Positions 24,260-32,343 of a DNA stretch of 64,000 bases are shown here, piece after piece (position 1 is the stretch's first letter; each line of letters starts with the position of its first letter). The notes beneath the pieces were generated by a model. The model was given only the letters and a program-made list of their open reading frames with translations. It searched no databases and was not told the DNA's origin. The position numbers were made by a program, and so were the translations under genes. The stretch comes from Mycolicibacterium aurum. Lineage in GTDB: Bacteria; Actinomycetota; Actinomycetes; Mycobacteriales; Mycobacteriaceae. The stretch lies in NCBI GenBank assembly GCA_900078775.1, contig LT549889.1, positions 4,526,001 to 4,590,000 on the forward strand, read 5' to 3'.

Positions 24260-24972
24260 GACCGCGTGTCCGCCGGCTCGACCGCCGCCGGGACCGGCTT
24301 GAACACGGCCGGCCGGAACCGCTCGGGTAGGACTCGCAACACGCCCGCGACGAGCGCGAGGATCGCGGCGGTGGCCAGCGCGATGATCCAGAACGGCGCG
24401 GTGGCGAACACGTTCTCCAGCAGCATGAAGACACCGAACAACAAGAACAGCGCCGCCGCAGCGATCTGGATGAATCGCTCGGGCAGGTGCTTACCGGCCA
24501 CCGCGCCCACCACGATCGCCAAGCCGTCGGCGACCACCATGCCGAGGGTGGACCCGATCCACACCCCGAGCCAGTCGTTGTCGGCCGCCAGCGTGATGGT
24601 CGCCAGCATCGTCTTGTCGCCGAGCTCGGCCAGGAAGAACGCCGAGGTGACCACGAAGAACGCGATGCCCGACGCGCGCTCCACCCGGCTCTTCTCGTCG
24701 TCGCTGAGGGCGTCACCGCGCAGCGTCCACATCCCGAAGAAGATGAACATGGCGCCGGCCAGGATGCCCAACAGATGCCCGGGCAGGGCCGCGCCCAGGT
24801 AGTGCCCGATGGCGACCGAGAGCACGTGCACCAGGGTGGTCGCCGCGGTGATCGCGCCGAGCACGACCCACCACTTGTAGCGCAGCGCGAACGTCATCGC
24901 CACCAGCTGCGTCTTGTCGCCGAGTTCGGCGACGAAGATGACGACGAAACTCAGCAGAAGCGCGGAGACCAC
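24256..24972 (-). CDS. GDT1/TMEM165-family cation (Mn2+/Ca2+) transporter
   Basis: A 238-residue membrane protein with six to seven helices. It has two copies of the family motif E-x-G-D-K-T (AELGDKTQLVAMTFALRY near residue 15 and AELGDKTMLATITLA near 115), an internal repeat that forms the ion path. Family members export or sequester Mn2+ or Ca2+. The open frame extends upstream to 25065, but GTG 24972 is chosen because GAGGAG lies six bases before it. An Mn2+-type riboswitch upstream strongly supports a manganese-efflux role. Confidence 0.9.
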   Translation of the reverse strand: MVSALLLSFVVIFVAELGDKTQLVAMTFALRYKWWVVLGAITAATTLVHVLSVAIGHYLGAALPGHLLGILAGAMFIFFGMWTLRGDALSDDEKSRVERASGIAFFVVTSAFFLAELGDKTMLATITLAADNDWLGVWIGSTLGMVVADGLAIVVGAVAGKHLPERFIQIAAAALFLLFGVFMLLENVFATAPFWIIALATAAILALVAGVLRVLPERFRPAVFKPVPAAVEPADTRS

Positions 24973-25049
24973 GGACAACTCCTCGATCGGTGGCTCCCGG
25001 CGAGGATCGACAGATACCTCCGGCCGGCAACCGATACGGTTCGTGCGGC

Positions 25050-25150
25050 CGAAGGTCTCGCCCACCGGCGGATACCGGTTCGGTGACCGGGCTTCGCGGC
25101 GTGCGCTCAGCCAGTATGTCGATCAACCGATTGGGGGCTACTCCCCTTCG
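25050..25150 (-). ncRNA. yybP-ykoY (Mn2+) riboswitch
   Basis: The minus-strand leader of the GDT1 gene begins CGAAGGGGAGTAGC and ends GCGAGACCTTCG. These are the two hallmark segments of the yybP-ykoY aptamer (GGGGAGUAGC, and the GA-rich GAGACCUU) and they close through stem P1 (CGAAGG with CCTTCG). The conserved GACATAC segment sits between. The start codon is 77 nt downstream, leaving room for a GC-rich expression platform. Mn2+ should switch expression on (family knowledge). Confidence 0.9.
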
Positions 25151-25336
25151 CTTTTCCCAGATTGGCACACCCAGGCGGGCTTCGCAACCGATCCCCGCCG
25201 AAAGGCCTTACACATCAATAGTTTTCGGTGTCCGGCAGGAAAGTTTCGCAGACCCGAACAAATCGCATCGGTTTGCCGGTCAGCCTCCCCATCCGGAGCG
25301 TTCTGCGGATTCGCCGGGGACAAAGAATCGTCACAG

Positions 25337-25355
25337 TAAGGTTGGCCTAATGTGG
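25337..25355 (+). promoter_or_regulatory. IdeR/DtxR-like iron box
   Basis: TAAGGTTGGCCTAATGTGG matches 14 of 19 positions of the DtxR/IdeR consensus TWAGGTTAGSCTAACCTWA, with the left half nearly perfect. It lies 37 bp upstream of the iron-binding protein gene, as expected for iron-dependent repression. Confidence 0.65.
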
Positions 25356-25391
25356 TCTCGACCGTCACACGACAGACGAAGGTGGCAATAG

Positions 25392-26435
25392 ATGGCAAAG
25401 GCTCGATGGATCGCCGGATTGGGTGTGTGCGCTACGGCACTGGCACTCACGGCCTGCAGCGGCTCCGATTCCGGGGACTCCGCCTCGGAGAGCGTCGCGG
25501 GTGACGACAAGATCCTGATCTATTCGGGCCGCAGCGAGGATCTCGTCGCGCCGCTGCTCGAGCAGTTCACCACCGACACCGGGATCGAGGTGGAGGTCCG
25601 CTACGCCGGCTCCGGCGAGCTCGCCGCGCAGCTCATCACCGAGGGCGACGGGTCACCCGCCGACGTGTTCCTGTCCCAGGATGCCGGGGCACTGGGCGCC
25701 GTCTCCAAGGCCGGGCTGTTCGCCCCGATCACCGCCGAGGTGCTGGCGGCCGTGCCCGAGGCCTATTCCGCCGAGGACGGCAGCTGGCTGGGTGTGTCCG
25801 GCCGGGCCCGCACCATCGTCTACAACCCCGAGCTGGTCCCCACCCCGCCGGACACCATCGACGCGCTGCTCGAGCCGCAGTGGCAGGGCAAGATCGGCTA
25901 CGCCCCGAGCAACGCCTCCTGGCAGGCCTTCGTCACCGGTCTGCGCGTCCTGCGCGGCGATCAGGGCGCCGAGGACTGGCTGCGCGCGTTCAAGGCGCAG
26001 GACCCGCGGGCGTATGAGAACAACATCCAGATCCGCGATGCGGTCGACGCCGGCGAGATCCCGATGGGCCTGACGAACCACTACTACATGTACGAGCTGA
26101 TCAACAGCAAGGGCGCCGAGAACGTCACCGCCCGACTGCAGTTCATGGCCCCGGGCGATCCCGGCGGCCTGATCAACGTGGCCGGCGTCGGCATCCTGAA
26201 GACCGCCCCCGACCCGGAGGCCGCCCAGGAGTTCGCCGCCTATCTGATCGGCCGGTCGGCCCAGGAGTACTTCGCCGCCGAGACCGCCGAGTTCCCGCTG
26301 ATCGAGGGTGTCCCGGTGGTCGGCGACGTCCCGCCGCTGTCCGATCTGCAGCCGCCCGCGGTCGATCTGTCCCAGCTCGACGACATCGAGGCGACCCAGC
26401 AGATGCTGGTGGACACCGGCCTGCTCACCGGCTGA
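25392..26435 (+). CDS. ferric-iron ABC transporter substrate-binding lipoprotein
   Basis: A 347-residue FbpA/FutA-type periplasmic-binding lipoprotein. It has a signal peptide with lipobox LTAC (Cys about 20), the IYSGRSEDLVAPLLEQFTTDTGIEVEVRY start of the family, and the conserved NHYYMYE tyrosine pair (near residues 233-237) that binds Fe3+ in this family. Neighbouring permease and ATPase genes complete the system. ATG 25392 follows a GGTGG site six bases upstream. An iron-box-like sequence upstream indicates IdeR control. The alternative cargo is another anion or a different metal. Confidence 0.88.
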   Translation: MAKARWIAGLGVCATALALTACSGSDSGDSASESVAGDDKILIYSGRSEDLVAPLLEQFTTDTGIEVEVRYAGSGELAAQLITEGDGSPADVFLSQDAGALGAVSKAGLFAPITAEVLAAVPEAYSAEDGSWLGVSGRARTIVYNPELVPTPPDTIDALLEPQWQGKIGYAPSNASWQAFVTGLRVLRGDQGAEDWLRAFKAQDPRAYENNIQIRDAVDAGEIPMGLTNHYYMYELINSKGAENVTARLQFMAPGDPGGLINVAGVGILKTAPDPEAAQEFAAYLIGRSAQEYFAAETAEFPLIEGVPVVGDVPPLSDLQPPAVDLSQLDDIEATQQMLVDTGLLTG

Positions 26436-26439
26436 CCGG

Positions 26440-27975
26440 GTGAGTTCCACGCGCCGTCCGCCGGCGCTGCTGCTGATCGCCGCGGCCGCGGTCGTCACGG
26501 TCCTGCTGGTCCCGTTGGCCTACCTGGCCGAACGGTCGATGGCCCGGGGTGTGGCGTTCGTCGCCGATGAGCTGCTGCGCGCGTCCACCGCCATGCTGAT
26601 CGGCCGTTCGCTGCTGCTGGTCGGGGTGGTGACCGTTGCCTGCGTGCTGCTCGGAGTCGGGTTCGCGATCCTGCTCCTCCGCACCGACCTGCCCGGTCGG
26701 CGCTGGTGGGCGGTCGCCCTGACGCTCCCGCTGGCGATGCCGAGCTATCTGCTGGCCTTCCTGTGGGTCTCCGCGATCCCCTCGATGAACGGTTTCTGGG
26801 GCGCCGCCCTGGTGCTCACCCTGGTCAGCTACCCGTTCGTGATGCTGACCACGACCGCCGCCCTGGCCCGGGTCGACCCGGCCCAGGAGGAGGTGGCGCG
26901 CTCACTGGGGCTGGGCAGCGTGGCGGTGCTGTTCCGGGTCACCCTGCGCCAGACCCGGGCCGCCATCGCCGCCGGGGCGCTGCTGGTCGCGCTGTACGTG
27001 CTCAGCGACTTCGGGGCGGTGGCCGCGATGCGCTACGAGGTGTTCACCTGGGTGATCTACGGGGCATACCGATCCGGGTTCAACCCCGCCCGGGCGGCGG
27101 TGCTGTCGCTGGTCCTGTTGCTGTTCGCGGTGATCCTGGTCGTCGGTGAGCGGTGGGCCCGCGGGCTGGCCGCGTCCCGGGTGGGCATGGGTGTGCCACG
27201 GCCCGCCCCGCGCGCCCGGCTCGGCCGGTGGCGGTACCTGGCCGTCCTGCCCGCGGTCACGGTCCTCACGCTGGCCGTGCTGGTCCCGGGGTTGGCGCTG
27301 GCGGACTGGCTGATGGCCAGCGGGCTGCACTGGGACCTGGACCGGTGGTGGGATGCACTGACCTCCACCCTGTGGCTGTCGGCGATCGCGGCCGTGGTGT
27401 GCACCGTGGCGGCGCTGCCGTTGGGTCTGCTCGCCGCCCGGTACCGGTCGCCGGCCACCCGGGTGCTGGAGAGCACCAGCTACATCGCGCACGGACTGCC
27501 CGCGATCGTGGTGGCCATCTCGATGGTGTCGGTGGGAATCCTGCTGCTGCGGCCCATCTACCAGCGCGAGCCGCTGCTCATCCTGGGCTATCTGGTGTTG
27601 TTCGTGCCGCTGGCGGTGGGCTCGGTACGGTCGGCCATCGAATCCTCACCGCCGCGTCTCGACGAGGTCGCACAATCGCTGGGACGCAGCCCGGCGCACG
27701 TGTTCGTATCGGTGACCGCCCGCTCGGCGGCCCCCGGTATCGCCGCGGCTGCGGCGCTGGTTCTGTTGACATGTATGAAGGAACTGCCGGTGACGCTGTT
27801 GCTGCACCCGACGGGTGTGGATACCCTCGCCACGCGACTGTGGGGATACAGCACGGTCAGCAACTACGCGGCAGCCGCCCCGTACGCCGCGGCACTGCTG
27901 GTCTTCGCCGCCATCCCGACGGCGCTGCTGGGATTCTGGACGACATGGTCCACCGATAGGAGACTCGATGCCTGA
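26440..27975 (+). CDS. ferric-iron ABC transporter permease (fused, FbpB type)
   Basis: A 511-residue permease made of two fused binding-protein-dependent transport domains, about twelve helices in total. There are two EAA-type cytoplasmic loops: EEVARSLGLGSVAVLFRVTLRQTR near residue 150 and DEVAQSLGRSPAHVFVSVTARS near 410. GTG 26440 follows the binding-protein stop by 4 nt, and the end overlaps the ATPase gene by 8 nt. This layout (one long permease, two EAA loops) is typical of Fe3+ FbpABC systems. Confidence 0.88.
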   Translation: MSSTRRPPALLLIAAAAVVTVLLVPLAYLAERSMARGVAFVADELLRASTAMLIGRSLLLVGVVTVACVLLGVGFAILLLRTDLPGRRWWAVALTLPLAMPSYLLAFLWVSAIPSMNGFWGAALVLTLVSYPFVMLTTTAALARVDPAQEEVARSLGLGSVAVLFRVTLRQTRAAIAAGALLVALYVLSDFGAVAAMRYEVFTWVIYGAYRSGFNPARAAVLSLVLLLFAVILVVGERWARGLAASRVGMGVPRPAPRARLGRWRYLAVLPAVTVLTLAVLVPGLALADWLMASGLHWDLDRWWDALTSTLWLSAIAAVVCTVAALPLGLLAARYRSPATRVLESTSYIAHGLPAIVVAISMVSVGILLLRPIYQREPLLILGYLVLFVPLAVGSVRSAIESSPPRLDEVAQSLGRSPAHVFVSVTARSAAPGIAAAAALVLLTCMKELPVTLLLHPTGVDTLATRLWGYSTVSNYAAAAPYAAALLVFAAIPTALLGFWTTWSTDRRLDA

Positions 27976-29011
27976 GCCGGCCGGCGTCCAGATCCTCGAC
28001 GTGACCAAATCCTTCGGTGCCACAACGGTTCTGGACGGGATCACGCTCGATGTCGCGGCCGGATCGGTCACCGCGATCCTCGGCCCGTCCGGCTGCGGGA
28101 AGTCCACGCTGCTGCGCATCCTGGCCGGATTCGAGGAACCCGACGGCGGGACCGTGCGCATCGAGGGCGCCACCGTTGCCGACCGGAGCACCGCGGTGCC
28201 GGCGCATCGGCGGCGGGTGGGCCTGATGCCGCAGGAGGGGGCGCTGTTCCCGCACCACGATGTCGCGGGCAACATCACCTTCGGCCTGGGCCGGATGTCG
28301 CCGTCACTGCGCGCGACCGAGGTCGCCCGGTGGTTGGACATCGTCGGTCTACAGGGGTTCGCCGATGCCCGCCCGCATCAACTCTCCGGTGGCCAGCAGC
28401 AGCGCGTCGCGCTGGCCCGGGCGCTGGCCGCCCAGCCCCGGGTGATGCTGCTCGACGAACCGTTCGCCTCGCTGGACACCGGCCTGCGGGTCCGGGTCCG
28501 GGAGGACATCACGGCCATCCTGCGGAAGTCCGGCACCACCGCCATCCTGGTGACCCACGATCAGGCGGAGGCGCTGTCGCTGGCCGATCAGGTGGCCGTG
28601 CTGCTCGACGGCCGGATCGCCCAGCGCGGCACCCCCGCCGACGTGTACCGGCGGCCGACCTCCCTCGAGGTGGCCCGCTTCGTGGGCAGCACCATCGAGA
28701 TCGACGGTCACGTCGCGGGGGATGCGGTGACCTCCCCGCTCGGGACACACCCGTGCACCGATGCCGTCCCCGACGGTCCGGTGACCGTGGTGATCCGGCC
28801 CGAACAGGCCACCTGCGTGGCCGAGGCCGGGGATACGGCGAATGCCGTGGTGATCGGGCACCGGTTCTACGGCCCGCAGACCGTGGTGCGGGTCCGGCTC
28901 GACGACGGCACCGTGCTCGAACTGCAGGAGGCCGGCCACAGCGGCACCGCGGTCGGGGAATCGGTGCGGGTGCAGATCCACGGAAAAGTACTGGCCTTCC
29001 CGCAGATCTGA
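27968..29011 (+). CDS. ferric-iron ABC transporter ATPase (FbpC type)
   Basis: A 347-residue ABC ATPase with Walker A GPSGCGKST (about 38-46), signature LSGGQQQR, Walker B VMLLDEPFA, and H-loop VTHDQ. A C-terminal TOBE-like regulatory domain (about 250-347) is usual for the metal/spermidine/sugar subfamily. It completes the iron importer with the two genes upstream. Its end is 16 bp from the convergent HD-domain gene, and no terminator is evident between them. Confidence 0.88.
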   Translation: MPEPAGVQILDVTKSFGATTVLDGITLDVAAGSVTAILGPSGCGKSTLLRILAGFEEPDGGTVRIEGATVADRSTAVPAHRRRVGLMPQEGALFPHHDVAGNITFGLGRMSPSLRATEVARWLDIVGLQGFADARPHQLSGGQQQRVALARALAAQPRVMLLDEPFASLDTGLRVRVREDITAILRKSGTTAILVTHDQAEALSLADQVAVLLDGRIAQRGTPADVYRRPTSLEVARFVGSTIEIDGHVAGDAVTSPLGTHPCTDAVPDGPVTVVIRPEQATCVAEAGDTANAVVIGHRFYGPQTVVRVRLDDGTVLELQEAGHSGTAVGESVRVQIHGKVLAFPQI

Positions 29012-29027
29012 CGCGTGTTCGAGGACG

Positions 29028-29651
29028 TCACCCGGTGAGCGTGCGCAACTCGGCCGCCAGGTTCTCCCGGGCCGCGGTTTCCCACAGCCGCCGGCCCGGC
29101 GCCGTGCGGTACAGCGCCGGCGCGGCCAGCAGTGCGCCGATGGTGCGGGCCCGGCCGGCCCGGAAGTCCGGCTCGGGCACGTGGTCGTACTCGGCGCGGA
29201 CCCGCGCGGTGTTGCGGCGGTACAGCTCGGGAGCGACCGCCAGTTCGGCCAGATCCGCATCGGAGAGCACCTGACCGTTGCGGTCGGCCGGGCCCGGATC
29301 GTGCTCGACCGTGAGCCGGACCAGCCGGGCGACCTCGGCCACCAGCGCCGCCGGCAGCCCCAGCGCACGCAGGTCGGCCTCCGCCAGCAGCGCGCTGTTC
29401 TCCTCGTCGTCGGGGGCGCCCGCATACACCGCGTCGTGGTACCAGGCGGCCAGCCGCACCGCGTCCGGGTCGTCGGCGTGTTCGGCGAGCGCGTCGACCG
29501 CGCTCAGGACCCCCTGCAGATGCGCCCGGTCGTGGTAGCGGCGGTGCGGTTCGGACCAGCGCGCCAGCATGGTGGCACCCACGGCACCGATATCCGGTGA
29601 CGAGGAGTGCCGCGCAAGCAGCACCAGCCACTCCCGGAGCAGATCGGTCAC
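29028..29651 (-). CDS. HD-domain protein
   Basis: A 207-residue protein of the predicted metal-dependent HD phosphohydrolase superfamily. The metal-ligand pattern is visible as H44 in YHDRAH, HD at 72-73 in WYHDAVY, and a downstream Asp in LSDADLAEL. GTG 29651 is the start; the frame is open much further upstream but only as a shadow of dprE1. It is divergent from gtrA with 30 bp between starts. The substrate is unknown; HD proteins hydrolyse nucleotides or phosphoesters. Confidence 0.8.
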   Translation of the reverse strand: MTDLLREWLVLLARHSSSPDIGAVGATMLARWSEPHRRYHDRAHLQGVLSAVDALAEHADDPDAVRLAAWYHDAVYAGAPDDEENSALLAEADLRALGLPAALVAEVARLVRLTVEHDPGPADRNGQVLSDADLAELAVAPELYRRNTARVRAEYDHVPEPDFRAGRARTIGALLAAPALYRTAPGRRLWETAARENLAAELRTLTG

Positions 29652-29681
29652 GCGCCCATTCTGGACCCGTAAGCTGCCCGC

Positions 29682-30092
29682 GTGGCCGACACCCCGGATA
29701 ACGCTCCCCTGAGCCTGCGCACCCAGGCCACGCGATTCATCATCACCGGCGGGCTGTCGGCGATCGTGGACTTCGGGCTGTATGTCCTGCTGCTGGCCCT
29801 CGGCCTGCACGTCAACATCGCCAAGACGCTCAGTTTCATCGCCGGCACCACCACCGCGTATCTGATCAACCGGCGGTGGACCTTCCAGGCGCCGCCCAGC
29901 CGGGCCCGCTTCATCGCGGTGATAGTGCTCTACGCGCTCACCTACGCCGTCCAGGTCGGCATCAACTACCTGTTCTACCTGGAGTTCGCCGGACACCCCT
30001 GGCAGGTTCCGGTCGCCTTCGTGATCGCCCAGGGCACCGCCACGGTGATCAACTTCGTGGTGCAGCGAGCGGTGATATTCCGGCTCAGGTGA
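29682..30092 (+). CDS. GtrA-like membrane protein (Rv3789 type)
   Basis: A 136-residue protein with four membrane helices and the GtrA fold (ATRFIITGGLSAIVDFGLYVLL start). It corresponds to Rv3789, encoded directly before dprE1. In M. tuberculosis it has been proposed to flip decaprenyl-phosphoryl-arabinose or to act as an anchor that recruits AftA; the two proposals are not resolved. GTG 29682. It is adjacent to and co-directional with dprE1, 27 nt apart. Confidence 0.88.
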   Translation: MADTPDNAPLSLRTQATRFIITGGLSAIVDFGLYVLLLALGLHVNIAKTLSFIAGTTTAYLINRRWTFQAPPSRARFIAVIVLYALTYAVQVGINYLFYLEFAGHPWQVPVAFVIAQGTATVINFVVQRAVIFRLR

Positions 30093-30119
30093 CCGCGAAC
30101 GGTACCCTTCATCACTGAT

Positions 30120-31532
30120 ATGTCTACCGAAACTGGCACCACCCTGCCGCTGACCGCGCGCACCCTGACCGGCTTCGGCCGTACCGCGCCGAGCATGGCC
30201 CAGGTGCTGTCGACCCCCGATGTCGAGGTCATCGCCGACGCCGTCAGGCGTGTCGCCGACGCCTCGGCCAGTGATCCCTCGTACCTCAAACGTGGCATCA
30301 TCGCCCGCGGACTCGGCCGTTCCTACGGTGATCACGCCTGCAACGGCGGCGGCATCGTCGTCGACATGACGGCGCTGAACCACATCCACTCCATCTCGAG
30401 CGATACCGCGATCGCCGATGTGGACGCCGGGGTGAGCCTGGACCAGCTGATGAAGGCCGCCCTGCCCTTCGGGCTGTGGGTGCCGGTGCTGCCGGGCACC
30501 CGCCAGGTCACCGTGGGCGGGGCCATCGGCTCGGACATCCACGGCAAGAACCACCACAGCGCCGGCAGCTTCGGCAACCACGTGCTGTCGCTGGATCTGC
30601 TGATGGCCGACGGGCAGGTGCGCACGCTGACCCCCGAGGGCGAGACGAGTCAACTCTTCTGGGCCACCATCGGCGGCAACGGCCTGACCGGCATCGTGAT
30701 CCGCGCCCGGATCGCCATGACCCGCACCGAGACCGCGTACTTCATCGCCGACGGTGTGGCCACCGCCGATCTGGACGAGACCATCGCCGTGCACACCGAC
30801 GGCAGCGAGGACCGCTACACCTACTCCAGCGCCTGGTTCGACCTGATCAGCCCGCCGCCGAAACTGGGCCGGGCCGCCGTCAGCCGGGGCAGCCTGGCCA
30901 AGCTGGATCAGCTGCCCGCCAAGCTGGCCAAGAATCCGCTGAAATTCGATGCGCCACAACTGCTGAAGGTGCCCGACATCTTCCCGGTCAGTGCGATGAA
31001 CAAGCTGTCGTTCACCGCCATCGGCGAGGTCTACTACCGCCTGGGCGGGACGTACTCGGGCAAGATCATGAACCTGTCGCAGTTCTACCACATGCTGGAC
31101 CTGGTCAGCGGGTGGAACAATGCATACGGTCCAAAGGGTTTCGCGCAGCACCAGTTCCTGGTTCCGCCGGACGCGCTGGACGAGTTCAAGGACATCATCC
31201 GGTGGATCCAGACCAGGGGCCAGTACTCGGCGCTGAACGTCTTCAAGCTGTTCGGCCCCGGCAACCAGGCCCCGCTGAGTTTTCCGATGGCCGGCTGGAA
31301 TGTGGCCATGGACTTCCCGATCAAGGCGGGCGTCAACGAGTTCCTCAACGAACTCGACAACCGCGCAATGGAATTCGGCGGCCGGGTGTACACCGCCAAG
31401 GACTCCCGGGTGAGCGCGGAGAAGTTCCACAAGATGTACCCGCGGATCGACGAGTGGATCGCCACCCGCCGCAAGGCGGATCCGCACGGCGTCTTCGCCT
31501 CCGATATGGCCCGCCGTCTCGAACTCCTCTAG
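30120..31532 (+). CDS. dprE1: decaprenylphosphoryl-ribose 2'-oxidase DprE1
   Basis: A 470-residue FAD enzyme that oxidises decaprenyl-phosphoryl-beta-D-ribose to the 2-keto intermediate, the first half of epimerisation to the arabinan donor DPA, in the periplasm. The FAD domain shows RGLGRSYGDHACNGGG and IGSDIHGKNHH. The C-terminal substrate domain includes YTAKDSR (the active-site Lys) and ends RRLELL. At the benzothiazinone-binding position (Cys387 in M. tuberculosis) the sequence is GWNVAMDFP, with Ala396 (codon 31305-31307). Start ATG 30120; a GTG-free N-terminus about 9 residues longer than in M. tuberculosis. Confidence 0.96.
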   Translation: MSTETGTTLPLTARTLTGFGRTAPSMAQVLSTPDVEVIADAVRRVADASASDPSYLKRGIIARGLGRSYGDHACNGGGIVVDMTALNHIHSISSDTAIADVDAGVSLDQLMKAALPFGLWVPVLPGTRQVTVGGAIGSDIHGKNHHSAGSFGNHVLSLDLLMADGQVRTLTPEGETSQLFWATIGGNGLTGIVIRARIAMTRTETAYFIADGVATADLDETIAVHTDGSEDRYTYSSAWFDLISPPPKLGRAAVSRGSLAKLDQLPAKLAKNPLKFDAPQLLKVPDIFPVSAMNKLSFTAIGEVYYRLGGTYSGKIMNLSQFYHMLDLVSGWNNAYGPKGFAQHQFLVPPDALDEFKDIIRWIQTRGQYSALNVFKLFGPGNQAPLSFPMAGWNVAMDFPIKAGVNEFLNELDNRAMEFGGRVYTAKDSRVSAEKFHKMYPRIDEWIATRRKADPHGVFASDMARRLELL

Positions 31533-31563
31533 CTTGCCCCATCAGAAAGGCTGCAGCCCCTAC

Positions 31564-32343
31564 ATGATTGACGCGACCGGAAACCCGCAGACGATTCTGC
31601 TGCTGGGCGGAACCTCCGAGATCGGCCTGGCGATCGTCGAGCGCTACCTGCGCGAGGCGAAGGCCCGGGTGATCCTCGCCGATCTGCCCGGCGCGCCGCG
31701 CAAGGATGCCGCGATCGCCCAGCTGCAGGCCGCCGGCGCGAAGTCGGTGGAATACCTGGACTTCGACGCCGTCGACACCGCCTCGCATCCGGCGGTCATC
31801 GAAGCGGCCTGGGCGGGCGGCGATGTCGACGTCGCCATCGTCGCGTTCGGCATCCTCGGCGACGCCGAGGAACTGTGGCAGAACCAGGCCAAGGCGGTGC
31901 TGACCGCGCAGGTGAACTACACCGCGGCGGTGTCGGTCGGTGTACTGATCGGTGAGCGGATGCGCGCCCAGGGCTTCGGGCAGATCATCGCGATGTCCTC
32001 GGTGGCCGGTGAGCGGGTGCGCCGGTCCAACTTCGTGTACGGCTCCACCAAGGCCGGACTGGACGGTTTCTACCTCGGCCTGGGCGAGGCACTGCGCGAG
32101 TTCGGTGTGCACGTCCTGGTCATCCGGCCCGGGCAGGTGCGCACCACCACCACGCTGGAGCACTGGAAGGCGACCGGCGCCAAGGAAGCGCCCTTCACCG
32201 TCGACAAGGAGGACGTCGCCGAACTGGCGGTCGCCTCGGCGGCCAAGGGCAAGGAACTGATCTGGGCGCCCGGACCGGTGCGGTATCTGATGGCCGTGAT
32301 GCGGCACATCCCGCGGCCGGTCTTCCGCAAGCTTCCGCTCTGA
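31564..32343 (+). CDS. dprE2: decaprenylphosphoryl-2-keto-ribose reductase DprE2
   Basis: A 259-residue short-chain dehydrogenase that reduces the DprE1 product with NADH to decaprenyl-phosphoryl-arabinose. The nucleotide motif is GGTSEIG (about residues 16-22), the catalytic Ser is in AMSSVAGE, and Y-x3-K is in VYGSTKAGL. It has a slightly longer loop after RPGQVRT than the M. tuberculosis protein as I recall it. ATG 31564 is preferred over an upstream in-frame start at 31534, because the family begins at this point. Its TGA overlaps aftA as TGATG. Confidence 0.94.
   Translation: MIDATGNPQTILLLGGTSEIGLAIVERYLREAKARVILADLPGAPRKDAAIAQLQAAGAKSVEYLDFDAVDTASHPAVIEAAWAGGDVDVAIVAFGILGDAEELWQNQAKAVLTAQVNYTAAVSVGVLIGERMRAQGFGQIIAMSSVAGERVRRSNFVYGSTKAGLDGFYLGLGEALREFGVHVLVIRPGQVRTTTTLEHWKATGAKEAPFTVDKEDVAELAVASAAKGKELIWAPGPVRYLMAVMRHIPRPVFRKLPL

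Noticed and set aside
29028..31487. 819-codon minus-strand frame reading through dprE1 into the HD-domain gene
   Set aside because: Only the last 207 codons form a recognisable protein. The upstream part is a shadow of dprE1, so the start was set at GTG 29651.
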